A stretch of 64,000 nucleotides of DNA from Nitrospinales bacterium. GTDB lineage: Bacteria; Nitrospinota_A; UBA7883; JACRGQ01. The translations under genes were made by a program, and so were the position numbers. Positions 33,595 to 43,349 of the stretch are shown here, one piece after another. The stretch lies in the NCBI GenBank assembly GCA_023248495.1, contig JAHFEK010000004.1:1-64000 (forward strand), given 5' to 3'. Position 1 is the stretch's first letter, and every line of letters starts with the position of its first letter. Under the pieces are notes generated by a model. The model saw only the letters and a list, made by a program, of their open reading frames with translations. It was not told the DNA's origin and searched no databases.

Positions 33595-34842
33595 TCAGGC
33601 GCTATCGCCGCGTGCGATAAAAAACTCGTTATTCACCATTTTCATTCGTAAGAACGCTTCAATGCGCTTGATATGCGGCTGCGTGATGCTGTTTCCCTGC
33701 CCAAGCAACAAAAGCCTCTCGTGCGTGTAGATGTCCCTCGCCAGCTGCATCCCCGGCTTGAGTTCCCGCACGGTTAGCCTTGTCTCGTTGCGCTCGCGGC
33801 TCTTCACCCCTTCCAGCACCTGTTCCAACGCTTCGACGATACGGCGCTCGAAATGCCGACCCGCCACCGAGTAGAGGTGCCGCAGGGCAAAGACATCCCC
33901 TTCCTCGTGGCTGTTGATATGCTCGTGGGTGAAGCGGCGGCGGTGCACCAACTCGTCGTAAGCGTTGATCACCCCCAGCACGCGGGAAAGGTGCGGGATT
34001 TCATCGTCGCGCAGCTCATCGGGGAAACCGCTGCCATCGAGATGCTCGTGTAAACTGCGGATGATTTTTCCCACATTCTCCAATTCGCTCGAAGGGGAAA
34101 GAATGTGCTGGGCTATGATTGTGTGCTGCTTGACGTAAGAAATGTGTTCCGCCGGGAGCTTGTTGAAGCCGGAATCGGCCTGGTCGTCGGGCAATGCCAC
34201 GCGGCCGATATCGTGCAACAGAGCCGCGATCTCCAGGTCGGTACGGTCTTTTTCCGGCAGATTCAGGGCGCGCCCCATCTCCACCGCCAGCGCGCCCACC
34301 CGCTTGAGGTGGCTTCCCATATACGGCTCATACACCTCCAGCAGGCTCATCAGCACGCGGATCGAGGCCAGAAAGTTCTCCCGCAGCTTCTCATTGAGCC
34401 GCCGCACCTCCACGGTGCGTTCCGCCACCTTCAGTTCCATGTTTTTATGAAAATCGGCCAACGCCAGCGCCATCCGGCGGCGCTCCAGCGCACGGTTCAC
34501 CTCCAGATGGAGCTGGTTGAAATCGAGCGGCTTCACCAGATAGCCGTAAGCTCCCTCCTGCATACAGGTGATAGCGGTGGGCATTTCGTCGTTCGCGGTG
34601 ATCATGATAACCTCGGTGGCGGGGTATCTCGCCTTCAACTCATTTAGCGTGGCAATACCATCCATGCCGGGCATTGAGATATCCAGCAACACAACCTCGA
34701 ACGCGCTTTCGGCGGCCTGACGGAGAGCCTCCAGCCCGCTTGCGGCGCGCGCCACGGCAAATCCCTTGCCGCGGAGAAAATGCGACGTTATCTCAAGTAC
34801 ATCCGGCTCATCGTCCACTACCAATATGGTGTTCATCGGCAT
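33595..34842 (-). CDS. Response regulator with degenerate HD-GYP output domain
   Basis: 415 aa from ATG 34842, chosen for the GGGG 8 bp upstream. REC domain (VDDEPDVLE, LLDISMPGMDG), coiled-coil linker, HD-GYP-type domain. HDIGR and VKQH are kept. HHExxDGxGYP reads LHEHLDGSGFP, and the metal-binding Asp of the DxxDAL block reads N (INAYDEL). HD-GYP domains usually degrade c-di-GMP; loss of two metal ligands suggests altered metal use or a binding-only role. Confidence 0.82.
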   Translation of the reverse strand: MPMNTILVVDDEPDVLEITSHFLRGKGFAVARAASGLEALRQAAESAFEVVLLDISMPGMDGIATLNELKARYPATEVIMITANDEMPTAITCMQEGAYGYLVKPLDFNQLHLEVNRALERRRMALALADFHKNMELKVAERTVEVRRLNEKLRENFLASIRVLMSLLEVYEPYMGSHLKRVGALAVEMGRALNLPEKDRTDLEIAALLHDIGRVALPDDQADSGFNKLPAEHISYVKQHTIIAQHILSPSSELENVGKIIRSLHEHLDGSGFPDELRDDEIPHLSRVLGVINAYDELVHRRRFTHEHINSHEEGDVFALRHLYSVAGRHFERRIVEALEQVLEGVKSRERNETRLTVRELKPGMQLARDIYTHERLLLLGQGNSITQPHIKRIEAFLRMKMVNNEFFIARGDSA

Positions 34843-34916
34843 TCGGCCATCCCCCCGGAAAATAAACGCATGCGCCAATTATACCGGCTTTGGGGAAAGA
34901 ATGGGAAATTGGGGGA

Positions 34917-35486
34917 TCAGCCGAGGGAGAGGCTGCGGTACGGCACCACGTCCGTCACCATGAACTGAAAGGAGTAGCGGCGGCGCTCGTTACCCGCTTG
35001 GACGGGAATGACCACCCGGAACACCTTTTTGAGGTTTAACGGCGCGGTATCGTCGGTCTGGGTATAAAGCGGTTTTATGTACCACGTCCACTGTTCCAGT
35101 TCTTCCACGCTATCCCGCGGAACGATCAGGTTGTGCTCCGTCGCTCCCGGCGCAATGATGGTCGGCTTCATGCGTGAAGTCTCTTTGGTAAAGACGACCT
35201 GATCATTCACTATATGGCGCGAAATGCCTTCGGCGTCGACCAGATACACGTTCGGCCAATCGACCGTGACTGGCTCACTGCTGATATTGGCGATATCGAC
35301 CAATATCTTCTTTTCAGTGATTTCAAACTGGAAAGCGATGCGGGTATCTTCATAGCTCTTGTCGTAACTGACAATCGGCTGAATCATGGCGTAATACTGC
35401 TTGTAGCGGTAGGCGGTAAAACCGGAGCAGCCAGTGGCCGCGGCCAACAACGCCACGGATATCCCCGCCCGGAATAACCTGCTCAT
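34917..35486 (-). CDS. Lipoprotein of unknown function
   Basis: 189 aa. Signal with lipobox AATGC (Cys near 20), then a beta-rich domain with no recognised motif. Its start overlaps the stop of metH by 4 bp, so the two are co-translated, but nothing suggests a methionine-related role. Confidence 0.7.
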   Translation of the reverse strand: MSRLFRAGISVALLAAATGCSGFTAYRYKQYYAMIQPIVSYDKSYEDTRIAFQFEITEKKILVDIANISSEPVTVDWPNVYLVDAEGISRHIVNDQVVFTKETSRMKPTIIAPGATEHNLIVPRDSVEELEQWTWYIKPLYTQTDDTAPLNLKKVFRVVIPVQAGNERRRYSFQFMVTDVVPYRSLSLG

Positions 35487-37900
35487 TTTTTCGCCATGAG
35501 GGTTTCGGCAATGGTCACCACATCCCCCACGTCCTTCCCATAGGCATCGGCCCCGATTTCATCGGCAAACGAGCGTGTAACCACCGCTCCCCCCACCATG
35601 ATCTTGTACGGCAAGTTCCGTTTTTTCACTTCATTCACCACCAGCGGCATCTGGATCATCGTGGTGGTCATCAGCGCCGAAAGCCCCAGGATGTCCGCGC
35701 GGTGCTTTTCGGCGGCGGCAAGAATATCATCCAACGGCACATTGCGCCCCAAATCAATAACCTTGTAACCGAAATTCTCCAGCATAATGACGCAAACGTT
35801 CTTGCCGATGTCGTGCACATCGCCTTTCACCGTGGCGAAAACAATTGTCCCCTTGCTTGCGTCGGCACGGGCGGAGCGGAGCAACGGATCAAGCACCGCC
35901 ACTCCCTTCTTCATCGTGTCGGCGCTGGCGACGAGATGCGGGATGAATTTCTTCCGCTCGGCGAAGAGATCGCCCACCTTGCGGATGGCGGGCGTCAGGC
36001 TGTTTATGAAAACATCCATCGGCGGGATGCCTTCGTCAAGCGCGGCCTGCACCAGTTGGGCAATGCCATCCTTCTCCCCCTCGACAACGGCGTTAAAAAT
36101 CTTTTCGGCAATGGGGAGATTCTGCGCCTGTTTGGCCGCCGGGGCCGCCTCTTTGGCCGCGCTTCCGGTTTCCCAAGCGGTGGCGGCGTTGATAAAACGG
36201 TTGCAGCCGATATCGCGCCGGGTGAAGAGTCCCGCGGCGGCGGCAGTTTTGTGCATCTGTTCGTCATAAGGGTTCACAATGGCGGCGTCAAGCCCGTTGG
36301 CCATCGCCATCGCCAGAAAGTTATTGTTGATGGTATGCCGGTCCGGCAGGCCAAACGAAACGTTGGAAAGGCCGATGGTGGTGGCGCAGCCCAGCTCTTC
36401 GCGGATGAGCCGGATGGTCTCCAGCGTCTGGCGCGCCCCCTCCTGCATCGCGGATACCACCACCGCGAGACAATCGAACACAATGTCTTCGCGCCGCATG
36501 CCAAGCGCCAGCGCGCGGTCAAGTATCTCTTTGGCGTATTTAAGCCGCGCCTGGGCCGATTCCGGTATCTCGTCGCCGGCGGTAAGCGCCAGCACGGCGG
36601 CGCCGTGGCGTTTCACGAACGGCAACACCGTTTCCAGCTTGTCATGCTCGGCATTCACGCTGTTCACCAGCGCGCGCCCGGCGTACACCTGCAAGCCGCG
36701 CAACAGCGCGTCGTTATTCGAGCTATCGATCACCAATGGCAACGCAGTCACGTTCTGCACGGCGGTGACGGCTTTCACCATCATGGCCGGCTCGTCGATG
36801 AGCGGAACCCCCACGTTGATGTCAAGCGCGCCAGCCCCCGCCTCTTCCTGCTTGCGGGCCTCGGCCAAAATCAGGTCGGTGCGCCCTTCCTTGATCGCCT
36901 CGCCGAATTTTTTCTTGCCGGTCGGATTGATCTTTTCGCCGATCTTCACAAACGGATGCCCCGCGCCTATCCACAACGCGCTGGAGCGGCTGGCGATGAC
37001 GACGCCCCCCCTGCCGGGGCGGGGTGCAACCGGTTGTCCTTTTACCAACGAGGATATTTTTTGAATGTATTCCGGGCGCGTGCCGCAGCAGCCGCCGATA
37101 ATGCCCGCTCCCAGCTCCACGAATTTCGGGGCGAAAGAAGCGACTTCATCCATCGGCGCCTTGAAGCGGGTGACACCCCCCTCCAGCACCGGCAACCCGG
37201 CGTTTGGCTCCACCATGATCGGCAGTTTCGACGCCGCCGCGATGCGGCGAACCACGTCCAGCATTTCAGCCGGACCGGTGGAACAGTTCACGCCAAGGAC
37301 ATCGACGCCCAAACCTTCCAAAACCGCCGCGGCCGCTTCGGGGGTGGTGCCGGTATCGGTCACGCCCCCCGCGGTAAACGTCATGCTGACGATGAGCGGC
37401 ACGCGGCCGCGCACCTCATTAAAACCGATAACGGCGGCCTTGGTCTCCATCAGGTCGAACATCGTTTCGATGATGAGAAGATCGGCCCCGGCTTCCACCA
37501 GTGCCTGCCCCTGTTCTCGGAAAATGGCGACGGCGTCCTCGAAATCCACATCCCCCATCGGGAATATCAACTTGCCGCTGGGGCCTGAACCGCCCGCCAC
37601 CAGCGCGCGGCCATCCGCCGCCTTGCGGGCGATCTCTACGCCGGCGCGGTTGATTTTTTTCAGGTCGTTCTGCCGCCCGTACTCTTCCAGCCGGGGCCGG
37701 CTGGAACCAAACGTGTTGGTGATGATGATCTGCGCCCCGGCATCCACATACCGCTTGTGCACGGAAGCGATGGCTTCGGGTTTTTCGAGGTTCCAGAGGT
37801 CGGGCGCGTACCCGCTTGGCAGCCCCTCGGATTGGAGGAGCGCCCCCATGGAACCGTCGATAATGAGGACTTCTTTGCCGAGACGTTCTATTAATTTCAT
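35483..37900 (-). CDS. metH: Cobalamin-dependent methionine synthase, lacking the reactivation domain
   Basis: 805 aa against about 1200 for E. coli MetH. Homocysteine domain 1-290 with zinc ligands in GVNCSTG and GGCCGTRP. Pterin domain about 310-570, then the B12 cap and B12-binding domain with DVHDIG giving the axial His. The C-terminal SAM-binding activation domain is absent, so another protein or redox system must rescue oxidised cobalamin. Short MetH forms like this occur in many anaerobic and deep-branching bacteria. No B12 or SAM riboswitch is visible upstream. Confidence 0.95.
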   Translation of the reverse strand: MKLIERLGKEVLIIDGSMGALLQSEGLPSGYAPDLWNLEKPEAIASVHKRYVDAGAQIIITNTFGSSRPRLEEYGRQNDLKKINRAGVEIARKAADGRALVAGGSGPSGKLIFPMGDVDFEDAVAIFREQGQALVEAGADLLIIETMFDLMETKAAVIGFNEVRGRVPLIVSMTFTAGGVTDTGTTPEAAAAVLEGLGVDVLGVNCSTGPAEMLDVVRRIAAASKLPIMVEPNAGLPVLEGGVTRFKAPMDEVASFAPKFVELGAGIIGGCCGTRPEYIQKISSLVKGQPVAPRPGRGGVVIASRSSALWIGAGHPFVKIGEKINPTGKKKFGEAIKEGRTDLILAEARKQEEAGAGALDINVGVPLIDEPAMMVKAVTAVQNVTALPLVIDSSNNDALLRGLQVYAGRALVNSVNAEHDKLETVLPFVKRHGAAVLALTAGDEIPESAQARLKYAKEILDRALALGMRREDIVFDCLAVVVSAMQEGARQTLETIRLIREELGCATTIGLSNVSFGLPDRHTINNNFLAMAMANGLDAAIVNPYDEQMHKTAAAAGLFTRRDIGCNRFINAATAWETGSAAKEAAPAAKQAQNLPIAEKIFNAVVEGEKDGIAQLVQAALDEGIPPMDVFINSLTPAIRKVGDLFAERKKFIPHLVASADTMKKGVAVLDPLLRSARADASKGTIVFATVKGDVHDIGKNVCVIMLENFGYKVIDLGRNVPLDDILAAAEKHRADILGLSALMTTTMIQMPLVVNEVKKRNLPYKIMVGGAVVTRSFADEIGADAYGKDVGDVVTIAETLMAKK

Positions 37901-37967
37901 AAGAGAGCCATTCTAACCCGAGACGCCGGGAAATTATCAACGAAAGATGGAGATTTCCATCGCTCCG

Positions 37968-38049
37968 GTCATCCTGAGCCGCAGGCGGACGAAGGCTCCC
38001 ACTCCCTTTTTTCAACCGGAAAGGGATTCTTCGCTACGCTCAGAATGAC
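37968..38049. repeat. Imperfect inverted repeat between ftsH and metH
   Basis: GTCATCCTGAGC...GACGAAGGCT at the left faces ATTCTTCGCTACGCTCAGAATGAC at the right, so the unit can fold into one long hairpin. A related half (GTCATCCTGA...CGGACGAAG) occurs at 58762. It is probably a dispersed intergenic repeat of the REP type. Confidence 0.6.
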
Positions 38050-38062
38050 ACAAAATACGAAG

Positions 38063-39979
38063 TCAGGCCTGCGCCGGGGCGTCACCTAGGGGATGAGTGG
38101 CATCGGGCGCGGGATTGGCCTCAGCGGCGGACGGCGAGGATTCGGCAGCGGGCAACGCATCCGGCTTCTTGCCATTGCCATTAGGGGGCACGATGCCATT
38201 TACAATAAATTGCATATCCTTGGCGTCGAGCGTTTCCTTCTCAAGCAACGCGGCTGCAATTTTTTCCAGTATGGCGCGGTCCTCGGTTAATATTTTAACT
38301 GCGGTGGCCATCCCCTCTTTCACAATCCGCTCCACTTCGCTGTCGATATTCTGCGCGACCTTATCGCTGTAATCGGCGGTATGCGATACTTCCCGGCCGA
38401 GAAAAATCGGTTCATCACGTCTGCCAAATGCCAGCGGTCCCAATTTATCGCTCATGCCCCACTTGCAGACCATGCGGCGGGCCAAGTCGGTGGCGCGCTC
38501 GATATCGTTACCCGCGCCGGTGGTCATCTCGCCGATGGCGAGTTCTTCCGCCGCGCGGCCGCCCATCAGAATGGCAACGGTATTCAAGAGAAACGTCCGC
38601 GGAAAGGTGTGCTTTTCATCCTCGGGAAGCTGCTGGGTGAGCCCCAACGCCCGGCCGCGGGGAATGATGGTGATTTTGTGTATCGGGTCGGTGCCCGGCA
38701 ACTTCATCGCCACCAGCGCATGGCCCGCCTCGTGGTAGGCGGTGGTCCGCTTTTCCTTGTCGCTGATAACAACACTGCGGCGCTCAACGCCCATCATCAC
38801 CTTATCTTTGGCCTCTTCCAGGTCGGTCATTTCCACGCTCACCTTGTCGCGCCGGGCGGCAAGCAACGCCGCCTCGTTCACCAGATTAGCCAGGTCGGCG
38901 CCGGAAAAGCCGGGGGTTCCCTTGGCCACCTGCCCCATTTCCACATCGGCCGCCAACGGCACTTTTGTGGCGTGAACTTTCAGAATCATTTCACGGCCAC
39001 GCATATCCGGTATCGGCACCACCACCTGCCGGTCGAAACGGCCGGGACGGAGCAACGCGGGATCGAGCACGTCGGGACGGTTGGTGGCGGCGATCATTAT
39101 GACGCCGTCGTTTCCCTCGAATCCGTCCATCTCGACGAGGAGCTGGTTGAGCGTTTGCTCGCGCTCGTCGTGGCCGCCGCCGAGGCCCGCGCCGCGATGG
39201 CGCCCGACGGCGTCAATTTCGTCCACAAAAATTATACAAGGGGCGTTTTTCTTTCCCTGTTCAAAAAGATCGCGCACGCGGGAAGCGCCCACCCCCACGA
39301 ACATTTCCACGAAGTCGGAACCGGAGATGGAGAAAAACGGCACATCCGCCTCGCCCGCCACCGCGCGGGCCATCAGCGTTTTACCGGTTCCCGGAGGGCC
39401 GACGAGCAGTACCCCCTTGGGAAGCTTGCCGCCCAGCTTTTGGAACTTGCCGGGATTTTTAAGGAACTCGATAATCTCGACAAGCTCCTCTTTCGACTCT
39501 TCAACGCCCGCTACGTCCTTGAAAGTGACCTTCTGTTTTCCTTCATTCAAAAGTTTGGCGCGGCTCTTGCCGAAACTGAGCGCTTTGGTGCCGCCCGACT
39601 GCATCTGGCGCATGAAAAATATCCAGATGACTATGAGCAACAACATCGGGAACCACGAGACGAGGATATTCATCCACCAGCTCGCTTGCTCCGGCGGCAG
39701 CACGGTAATCTTCACCTTTTGCCCGCGCAGCATTTCGAGAAGCTGGGTATCATCCGGCGAGAACGTGTCGAACTGTTTGCCGTTTTTAAATTTTCCTTTT
39801 ATGGCGTGTCCCTGTATTTTCACGTCTTCCACATCGCCCTTTTGGAGCGCGTCGGTGAACTCGCTATAAATAATCTCGGTGTGCGGCGCCTGCGCCTGCT
39901 TGCTGAAAATATTGAAGAGCGCGATCATGAACAGCAGAACGACCAGCCACAAGGCCAGGTTTTTTTGAAATTGGCTCAC
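38063..39979 (-). CDS. ftsH: ATP-dependent zinc metalloprotease FtsH
   Basis: 638 aa. Two N-terminal membrane helices flank a periplasmic domain. AAA+ Walker A is GPPGTGKT, followed by Walker [12 protein letters not shown] and the second region of homology [19 protein letters not shown]. The peptidase motif is HEAGH. It degrades membrane and regulatory proteins as a hexamer. The C-terminus is a short Pro/Ala-rich tail. Transcribed separately from metH, with a hairpin repeat between. Confidence 0.97.
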   Translation of the reverse strand: MSQFQKNLALWLVVLLFMIALFNIFSKQAQAPHTEIIYSEFTDALQKGDVEDVKIQGHAIKGKFKNGKQFDTFSPDDTQLLEMLRGQKVKITVLPPEQASWWMNILVSWFPMLLLIVIWIFFMRQMQSGGTKALSFGKSRAKLLNEGKQKVTFKDVAGVEESKEELVEIIEFLKNPGKFQKLGGKLPKGVLLVGPPGTGKTLMARAVAGEADVPFFSISGSDFVEMFVGVGASRVRDLFEQGKKNAPCIIFVDEIDAVGRHRGAGLGGGHDEREQTLNQLLVEMDGFEGNDGVIMIAATNRPDVLDPALLRPGRFDRQVVVPIPDMRGREMILKVHATKVPLAADVEMGQVAKGTPGFSGADLANLVNEAALLAARRDKVSVEMTDLEEAKDKVMMGVERRSVVISDKEKRTTAYHEAGHALVAMKLPGTDPIHKITIIPRGRALGLTQQLPEDEKHTFPRTFLLNTVAILMGGRAAEELAIGEMTTGAGNDIERATDLARRMVCKWGMSDKLGPLAFGRRDEPIFLGREVSHTADYSDKVAQNIDSEVERIVKEGMATAVKILTEDRAILEKIAAALLEKETLDAKDMQFIVNGIVPPNGNGKKPDALPAAESSPSAAEANPAPDATHPLGDAPAQA

Positions 39980-40187
39980 GGTTTTACCTCATAATTAAGC
40001 ACTGTTATACGCCATGCCAGATGTTAAAAGTAGCATAGCCGTTACAATTTGTACAAGCATTTAGAGCCGAAAATCGCGGCAAGGCACCGGCTAACCCATG
40101 GGTTTTCAAAGGAACAACCACGACACCCTTTTAAACCCTTGTTTTTAGAGGGTTGATTGATTATTCTTTAACATTCGTGTTTTCGTT

Positions 40188-40264
40188 GACCTCGTAGCTC
40201 AGTTGGATAGAGCATCGGATTCCTAATCCGGGGGCCGTGGGTTCGAATCCCGCCGAGGTCACCA
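40188..40264 (+). tRNA. tRNA-Arg (anticodon CCT)
   Basis: 77 nt with encoded CCA. Acceptor GACCTCG pairs with CGAGGTC. Anticodon loop TTCCTAA gives CCT (reads AGG). T arm GTGGG-TTCGAAT-CCCGC. It marks the left edge of the more AT-rich accessory block. Confidence 0.97.
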
Positions 40265-40602
40265 CTTTTTCAGGAAGATATAAGTTCTCCCGTTCTAAGC
40301 TGAATCCAATAAATAGCCGCCCGATAGGCAGTGAAGCCTTGCCATTCCCATCCCGTACGATAAAAACCGGGCGGTGTATCCGTTTGAGATTGCCGCAGCA
40401 ATCTTCGATGGCCTTGCAATTGCGAATGTTAATGTTAACGAAGCAATCACACGCTCCATTCAAACAGTAATTTCAAACTGAGACACCAAAAACCGGATTG
40501 ATTTGCCCCACTGAATGAGGTATCCTAAACTTGCCGTAAATCATAAGTATCGCGCGAGAAAATGTACGGGCAGTTTTTTGTCGTTATCATAAGGAAGCCG
40601 CC
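40265..40602. other. 338-bp intergenic region after tRNA-Arg
   Basis: No convincing gene. The minus strand has a short open frame running back through the tRNA, which is rejected. AT-rich from about 40400. No repeat of the tRNA 3' end was found at the far side of the accessory block, so an attachment site is not shown. Confidence 0.5.
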
Positions 40603-40776
40603 ATGCTGTCAAAAATAAAGGAATTGCGGGCACTGTCCGCGGAGCTATCCGGTTTTATTTTTTCCCGGAAAGCGTACTGGTTGGCGCCGGTAATATTCAT
40701 CCTGGTTCTTGTGGGATCCTTGTTTTTTATTTTGGAAGGCTCTGTTATCGCCCCTTTTATTTACGCCATTTTTTAA
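40603..40776 (+). CDS. DUF5989-like membrane microprotein
   Basis: 57 aa. ATAAGGA is 7 bp before the ATG. Charged N-terminal helix (MLSKIKELRALSAEL), one membrane helix (LAPVIFILVLVGSLFFI), and the family ending GSVIAPFIYAIF. In other genomes this family accompanies SxtJ and SxtN-like carbamoyltransferases. Here it is on the opposite strand at the far end of such a block (40823-46567) rather than inside it. Function unknown. Confidence 0.8.
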   Translation: MLSKIKELRALSAELSGFIFSRKAYWLAPVIFILVLVGSLFFILEGSVIAPFIYAIF

Positions 40777-40822
40777 ATTGCATCGGCCTCCCCGCCCGAA
40801 GATAGCGGCTAAACGAAAGCTG

Positions 40823-41953
40823 TCATGGAATGGCGACCCGTTCAACGATCGCCCGCGCGACCATCCCGCAAACTTCGGGGGTGTAATGTGCCGCATCGAC
40901 GAATGGCTGCTTTTCATAGTCCGCGAGCAAGCCGGTAACGTCGAAAGATGTCTTTCCGTCGGCAGTTCCGGCAAGAAGAGCCATCATTTCAGTATTGATG
41001 AGTTCTGGTTCGGTGGCGCCGGAGGGGTTAAACAGGTGGGTGCGGAATTTGTTCCGGTAGCCAACCACCGGCTGAATAAAGAAATATGTCCTGATGCCAT
41101 ATTCCGACGCCAAGACCGTTATCAGTTTCTTGTTCAGTTTATACCTCGCGGAACTCTCGAGGGGAGATGGTAAACCATGCGCAATTGCTATGCCCATCAC
41201 CGAATTCTTTATTTTGAACGCCCGCAAGAGAAAATCCATTAAAGGGAGTTCCGCGATGACCTGCTTCCCGAACAAGAGCGGATCGTTGCTCTTTGCTTCA
41301 AATAAGATGCTCAGTTCATTTGTAAAGATTGGCTCCATAAAAAAACCTTCGTTATATCCATCAATAAACACCGCGATGTCGGGCACATGTCCATGCCGCG
41401 CCAAGGTAGCCAGCCATTCGAATTCCTGGCTTGAATAGTAGCCCCCGACGCCAAAATTGAATACATTGATCTTCTTGCCGGGATATTTTTCCCCAAAGAA
41501 CTTTTGCATTTGGGCTGGAATGGTGGAGGTATCGTCCACGCCCGTCCCGAATGTGCTGGATCCGCCAAAAACGTATATGTTCAGCCCATTATCTTTCAGG
41601 GATGCATTTTTATTGAAAGAATACCGGAATCCTTCCGGTGAAACATTCACATATTTACCGGATCGGGCCTTTTCCCTAAACCCCATCCACGGAGCGTATT
41701 GCAAGGAATTAACCCCATGCTCATCATACATCTGGACAATATCCCGCACCGTCCATCCCGGATACACTGTATGCAAGTCCTGAATGGAACCCGCCAGAGA
41801 GGGGTGGAAAACGTGCTTCGCCTTAATCGCCGCCCATGCCAAGATATTTAATACCAGAAAAAGGATTGCCACGTTCAACAGGAAAATCCCGATCTGCCCA
41901 TAAATCGTTATTGAAATGACAGGTTTGCCTTTTTCACCGTTCACCGATCCCAT
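40823..41953 (-). CDS. Membrane-anchored SGNH hydrolase-like protein
   Basis: 376 aa. N-terminal helix (IGIFLLNVAILFLVLNILAW), then an SGNH domain: block I FGGSSTFGTG, block II FNFGVGG, block III IDGYNE, and C-terminal VDAAHYTPEV with the Asp/His. Such enzymes act on acyl or acetyl groups of surface glycans, and one often accompanies carbamoyltransferase-SxtJ-DUF5989 sets. Last gene of the minus-strand set. Confidence 0.82.
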   Translation of the reverse strand: MGSVNGEKGKPVISITIYGQIGIFLLNVAILFLVLNILAWAAIKAKHVFHPSLAGSIQDLHTVYPGWTVRDIVQMYDEHGVNSLQYAPWMGFREKARSGKYVNVSPEGFRYSFNKNASLKDNGLNIYVFGGSSTFGTGVDDTSTIPAQMQKFFGEKYPGKKINVFNFGVGGYYSSQEFEWLATLARHGHVPDIAVFIDGYNEGFFMEPIFTNELSILFEAKSNDPLLFGKQVIAELPLMDFLLRAFKIKNSVMGIAIAHGLPSPLESSARYKLNKKLITVLASEYGIRTYFFIQPVVGYRNKFRTHLFNPSGATEPELINTEMMALLAGTADGKTSFDVTGLLADYEKQPFVDAAHYTPEVCGMVARAIVERVAIP

Positions 41954-42131
41954 AGCATGTCGAGTCCTTTTTAAAGTTGTCCGCTATTCACTTGGCCGCC
42001 ATTTTGCTCTGACACCATTCAAAAGGCAATCGCCTTGTGGAATTCACCCGCCCTTGGCAAAACCGGGTATTCCGCATCGAATCAATCCTCCGATTGCCCT
42101 GAACTCTCCAAAAACAGGCACACAATACACC

Positions 42132-43040
42132 CTACAAATAGCCGACATGGCCAGAGTGCTCCGAAAGCGTTTTGAAGGAGGGGCTTTCCGCCCATAGTTT
42201 CTCCAAATCACATAAAGCCAACATATGAGATTTCTGCCCTGCAATCGTTCGTACACCAGCTAGCTCAACGAGGCTACGGTGAAAGTTTACCTGCCTCTCG
42301 GCAGCCTTGCTGTCCAATGACAAGAACATGCGGCATAAGCCCAATATTGCCAATGTAGGAGCATCGGCAATTAACTCAATCCCGTTAAACCGGAAATCAT
42401 CATCGCCATTTATACGGTTAACCACTACATACCCTTTTTCCATGCCCAAGGACGATAGCGTGTTGTTCAGTATTTCCCGCCTAATTTCCGGTTGTTTGCT
42501 TTCAAAATACCTTCTATGACTACTGTTGAGGTGGTTTAAAACCACGATTTCCTTTGAATCTTTTCTGCTCAAAAAGGGTTGGGAGAACTCGGAATGAACT
42601 TGCCAAAATAAAATATCGCCGTCTAAATCAAAAACATTCCTTATACCCGCAAAAGCGCCAAGTGCGGGGAGAAACCAGCATTTTGGAGTGAACCTCAGCA
42701 GATTGGATAAATTCTTTCTTATCCTGAACACATTGTTGAAATAACCGTGAACCCCCTTGCCAAAGATAGGCATCTTCTTAATGCGGGGAGGAACCAGCGA
42801 TTCTTTCAGGAAGGTCTCAAAAAAAAGTAGCGGCTTGCCAAAAATAACAACCTGCTTAATTTCATATGGATTAACATCTTCCTTAAGAAAAGCGTCAAGC
42901 ATGTTTTCCATGGGGAAAGCATAAAATCCATCCGCATCCGGATAATCGTTGAACGGACGGAGAACCTTTTTGACTTCTCCATCCTCACCAAGTAATACGG
43001 CCCTGAACGGCTGATAATAGGCACTCAAAACCAAAACCAT
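42132..43040 (-). CDS. N-domain-only, inactive-looking carbamoyltransferase-like protein
   Basis: 302 aa from the ATG at 43040. The first 100 residues track the N-terminus of the full carbamoyltransferase at 44747: LSAYYQPFRAVL against ISAFYHDSAACI, and VVIFGKPLLFFETFLKE against VTFYDKPFLKFERILE. The metal-binding HHESH block is absent, as are the C-terminal GGVALNC and GPRALGSRSI blocks; the length is half. It is therefore unlikely to transfer carbamoyl groups. It could be a regulatory or binding partner, or a new activity. It is coupled (TGATG) to the SxtJ-like gene upstream. More AT-rich than its neighbours. Confidence 0.65.
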   Translation of the reverse strand: MVLVLSAYYQPFRAVLLGEDGEVKKVLRPFNDYPDADGFYAFPMENMLDAFLKEDVNPYEIKQVVIFGKPLLFFETFLKESLVPPRIKKMPIFGKGVHGYFNNVFRIRKNLSNLLRFTPKCWFLPALGAFAGIRNVFDLDGDILFWQVHSEFSQPFLSRKDSKEIVVLNHLNSSHRRYFESKQPEIRREILNNTLSSLGMEKGYVVVNRINGDDDFRFNGIELIADAPTLAILGLCRMFLSLDSKAAERQVNFHRSLVELAGVRTIAGQKSHMLALCDLEKLWAESPSFKTLSEHSGHVGYL

Positions 43041-43345
43041 CAATACATCCTGTCGTTATCAGTGTGCGGCGCGGAAAAACTATCGATACTTACTGATTTA
43101 TCCGTTGATGCTTTAGAACCCTCACCGGCGACAAAAAAAAGAACGGACGTGGACGGGGCCAAAAGCGCATAAAGAATCCCATAAAATATTTTTGCCTGGA
43201 ACTTGCTGACATACGCAAGGGCTTTGTATACAAATCTTTTCGTATCCCCTAAAAAAACAATCAGGCCAAGAATGACGCTGCACATAAACGCTTTTACGCC
43301 GCCGCAATCAGACTCTCTATAGATTGTGCTGATCTGCTTTATCAT
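43040..43345 (-). CDS. SxtJ-like small membrane protein
   Basis: 101 aa with two hydrophobic segments. FVYKALAYVSKFQAKIFYGI lines up with the WMVFAAVLGRFQTMLFLTI stretch of the SxtJ protein at 44361. The tail is polar. Its stop overlaps the start of the carbamoyltransferase-like gene by one base (TGATG), the same coupling used by the canonical pair. It seems to be a diverged second SxtJ. Confidence 0.6.
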   Translation of the reverse strand: MIKQISTIYRESDCGGVKAFMCSVILGLIVFLGDTKRFVYKALAYVSKFQAKIFYGILYALLAPSTSVLFFVAGEGSKASTDKSVSIDSFSAPHTDNDRMY

Positions 43346-43349
43346 CGCC

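Noticed and set aside
35702..37588. Very long plus-strand frame opposite metH
   Set aside because: It lies entirely within metH on the opposite strand and is His/Arg/Gly-rich, as expected from high-GC antisense codons. The same applies to 38381-39994 opposite ftsH.
37901..38062. Cobalamin or SAM riboswitch upstream of metH
   Set aside because: The gap is short and filled by the REP-like inverted repeat; no B12-box or SAM aptamer core was seen.
40161..40463. Minus-strand open frame through tRNA-Arg
   Set aside because: Its C-terminal third is the antisense of the tRNA (a known annotation artefact), and it has no recognisable family or ribosome site.
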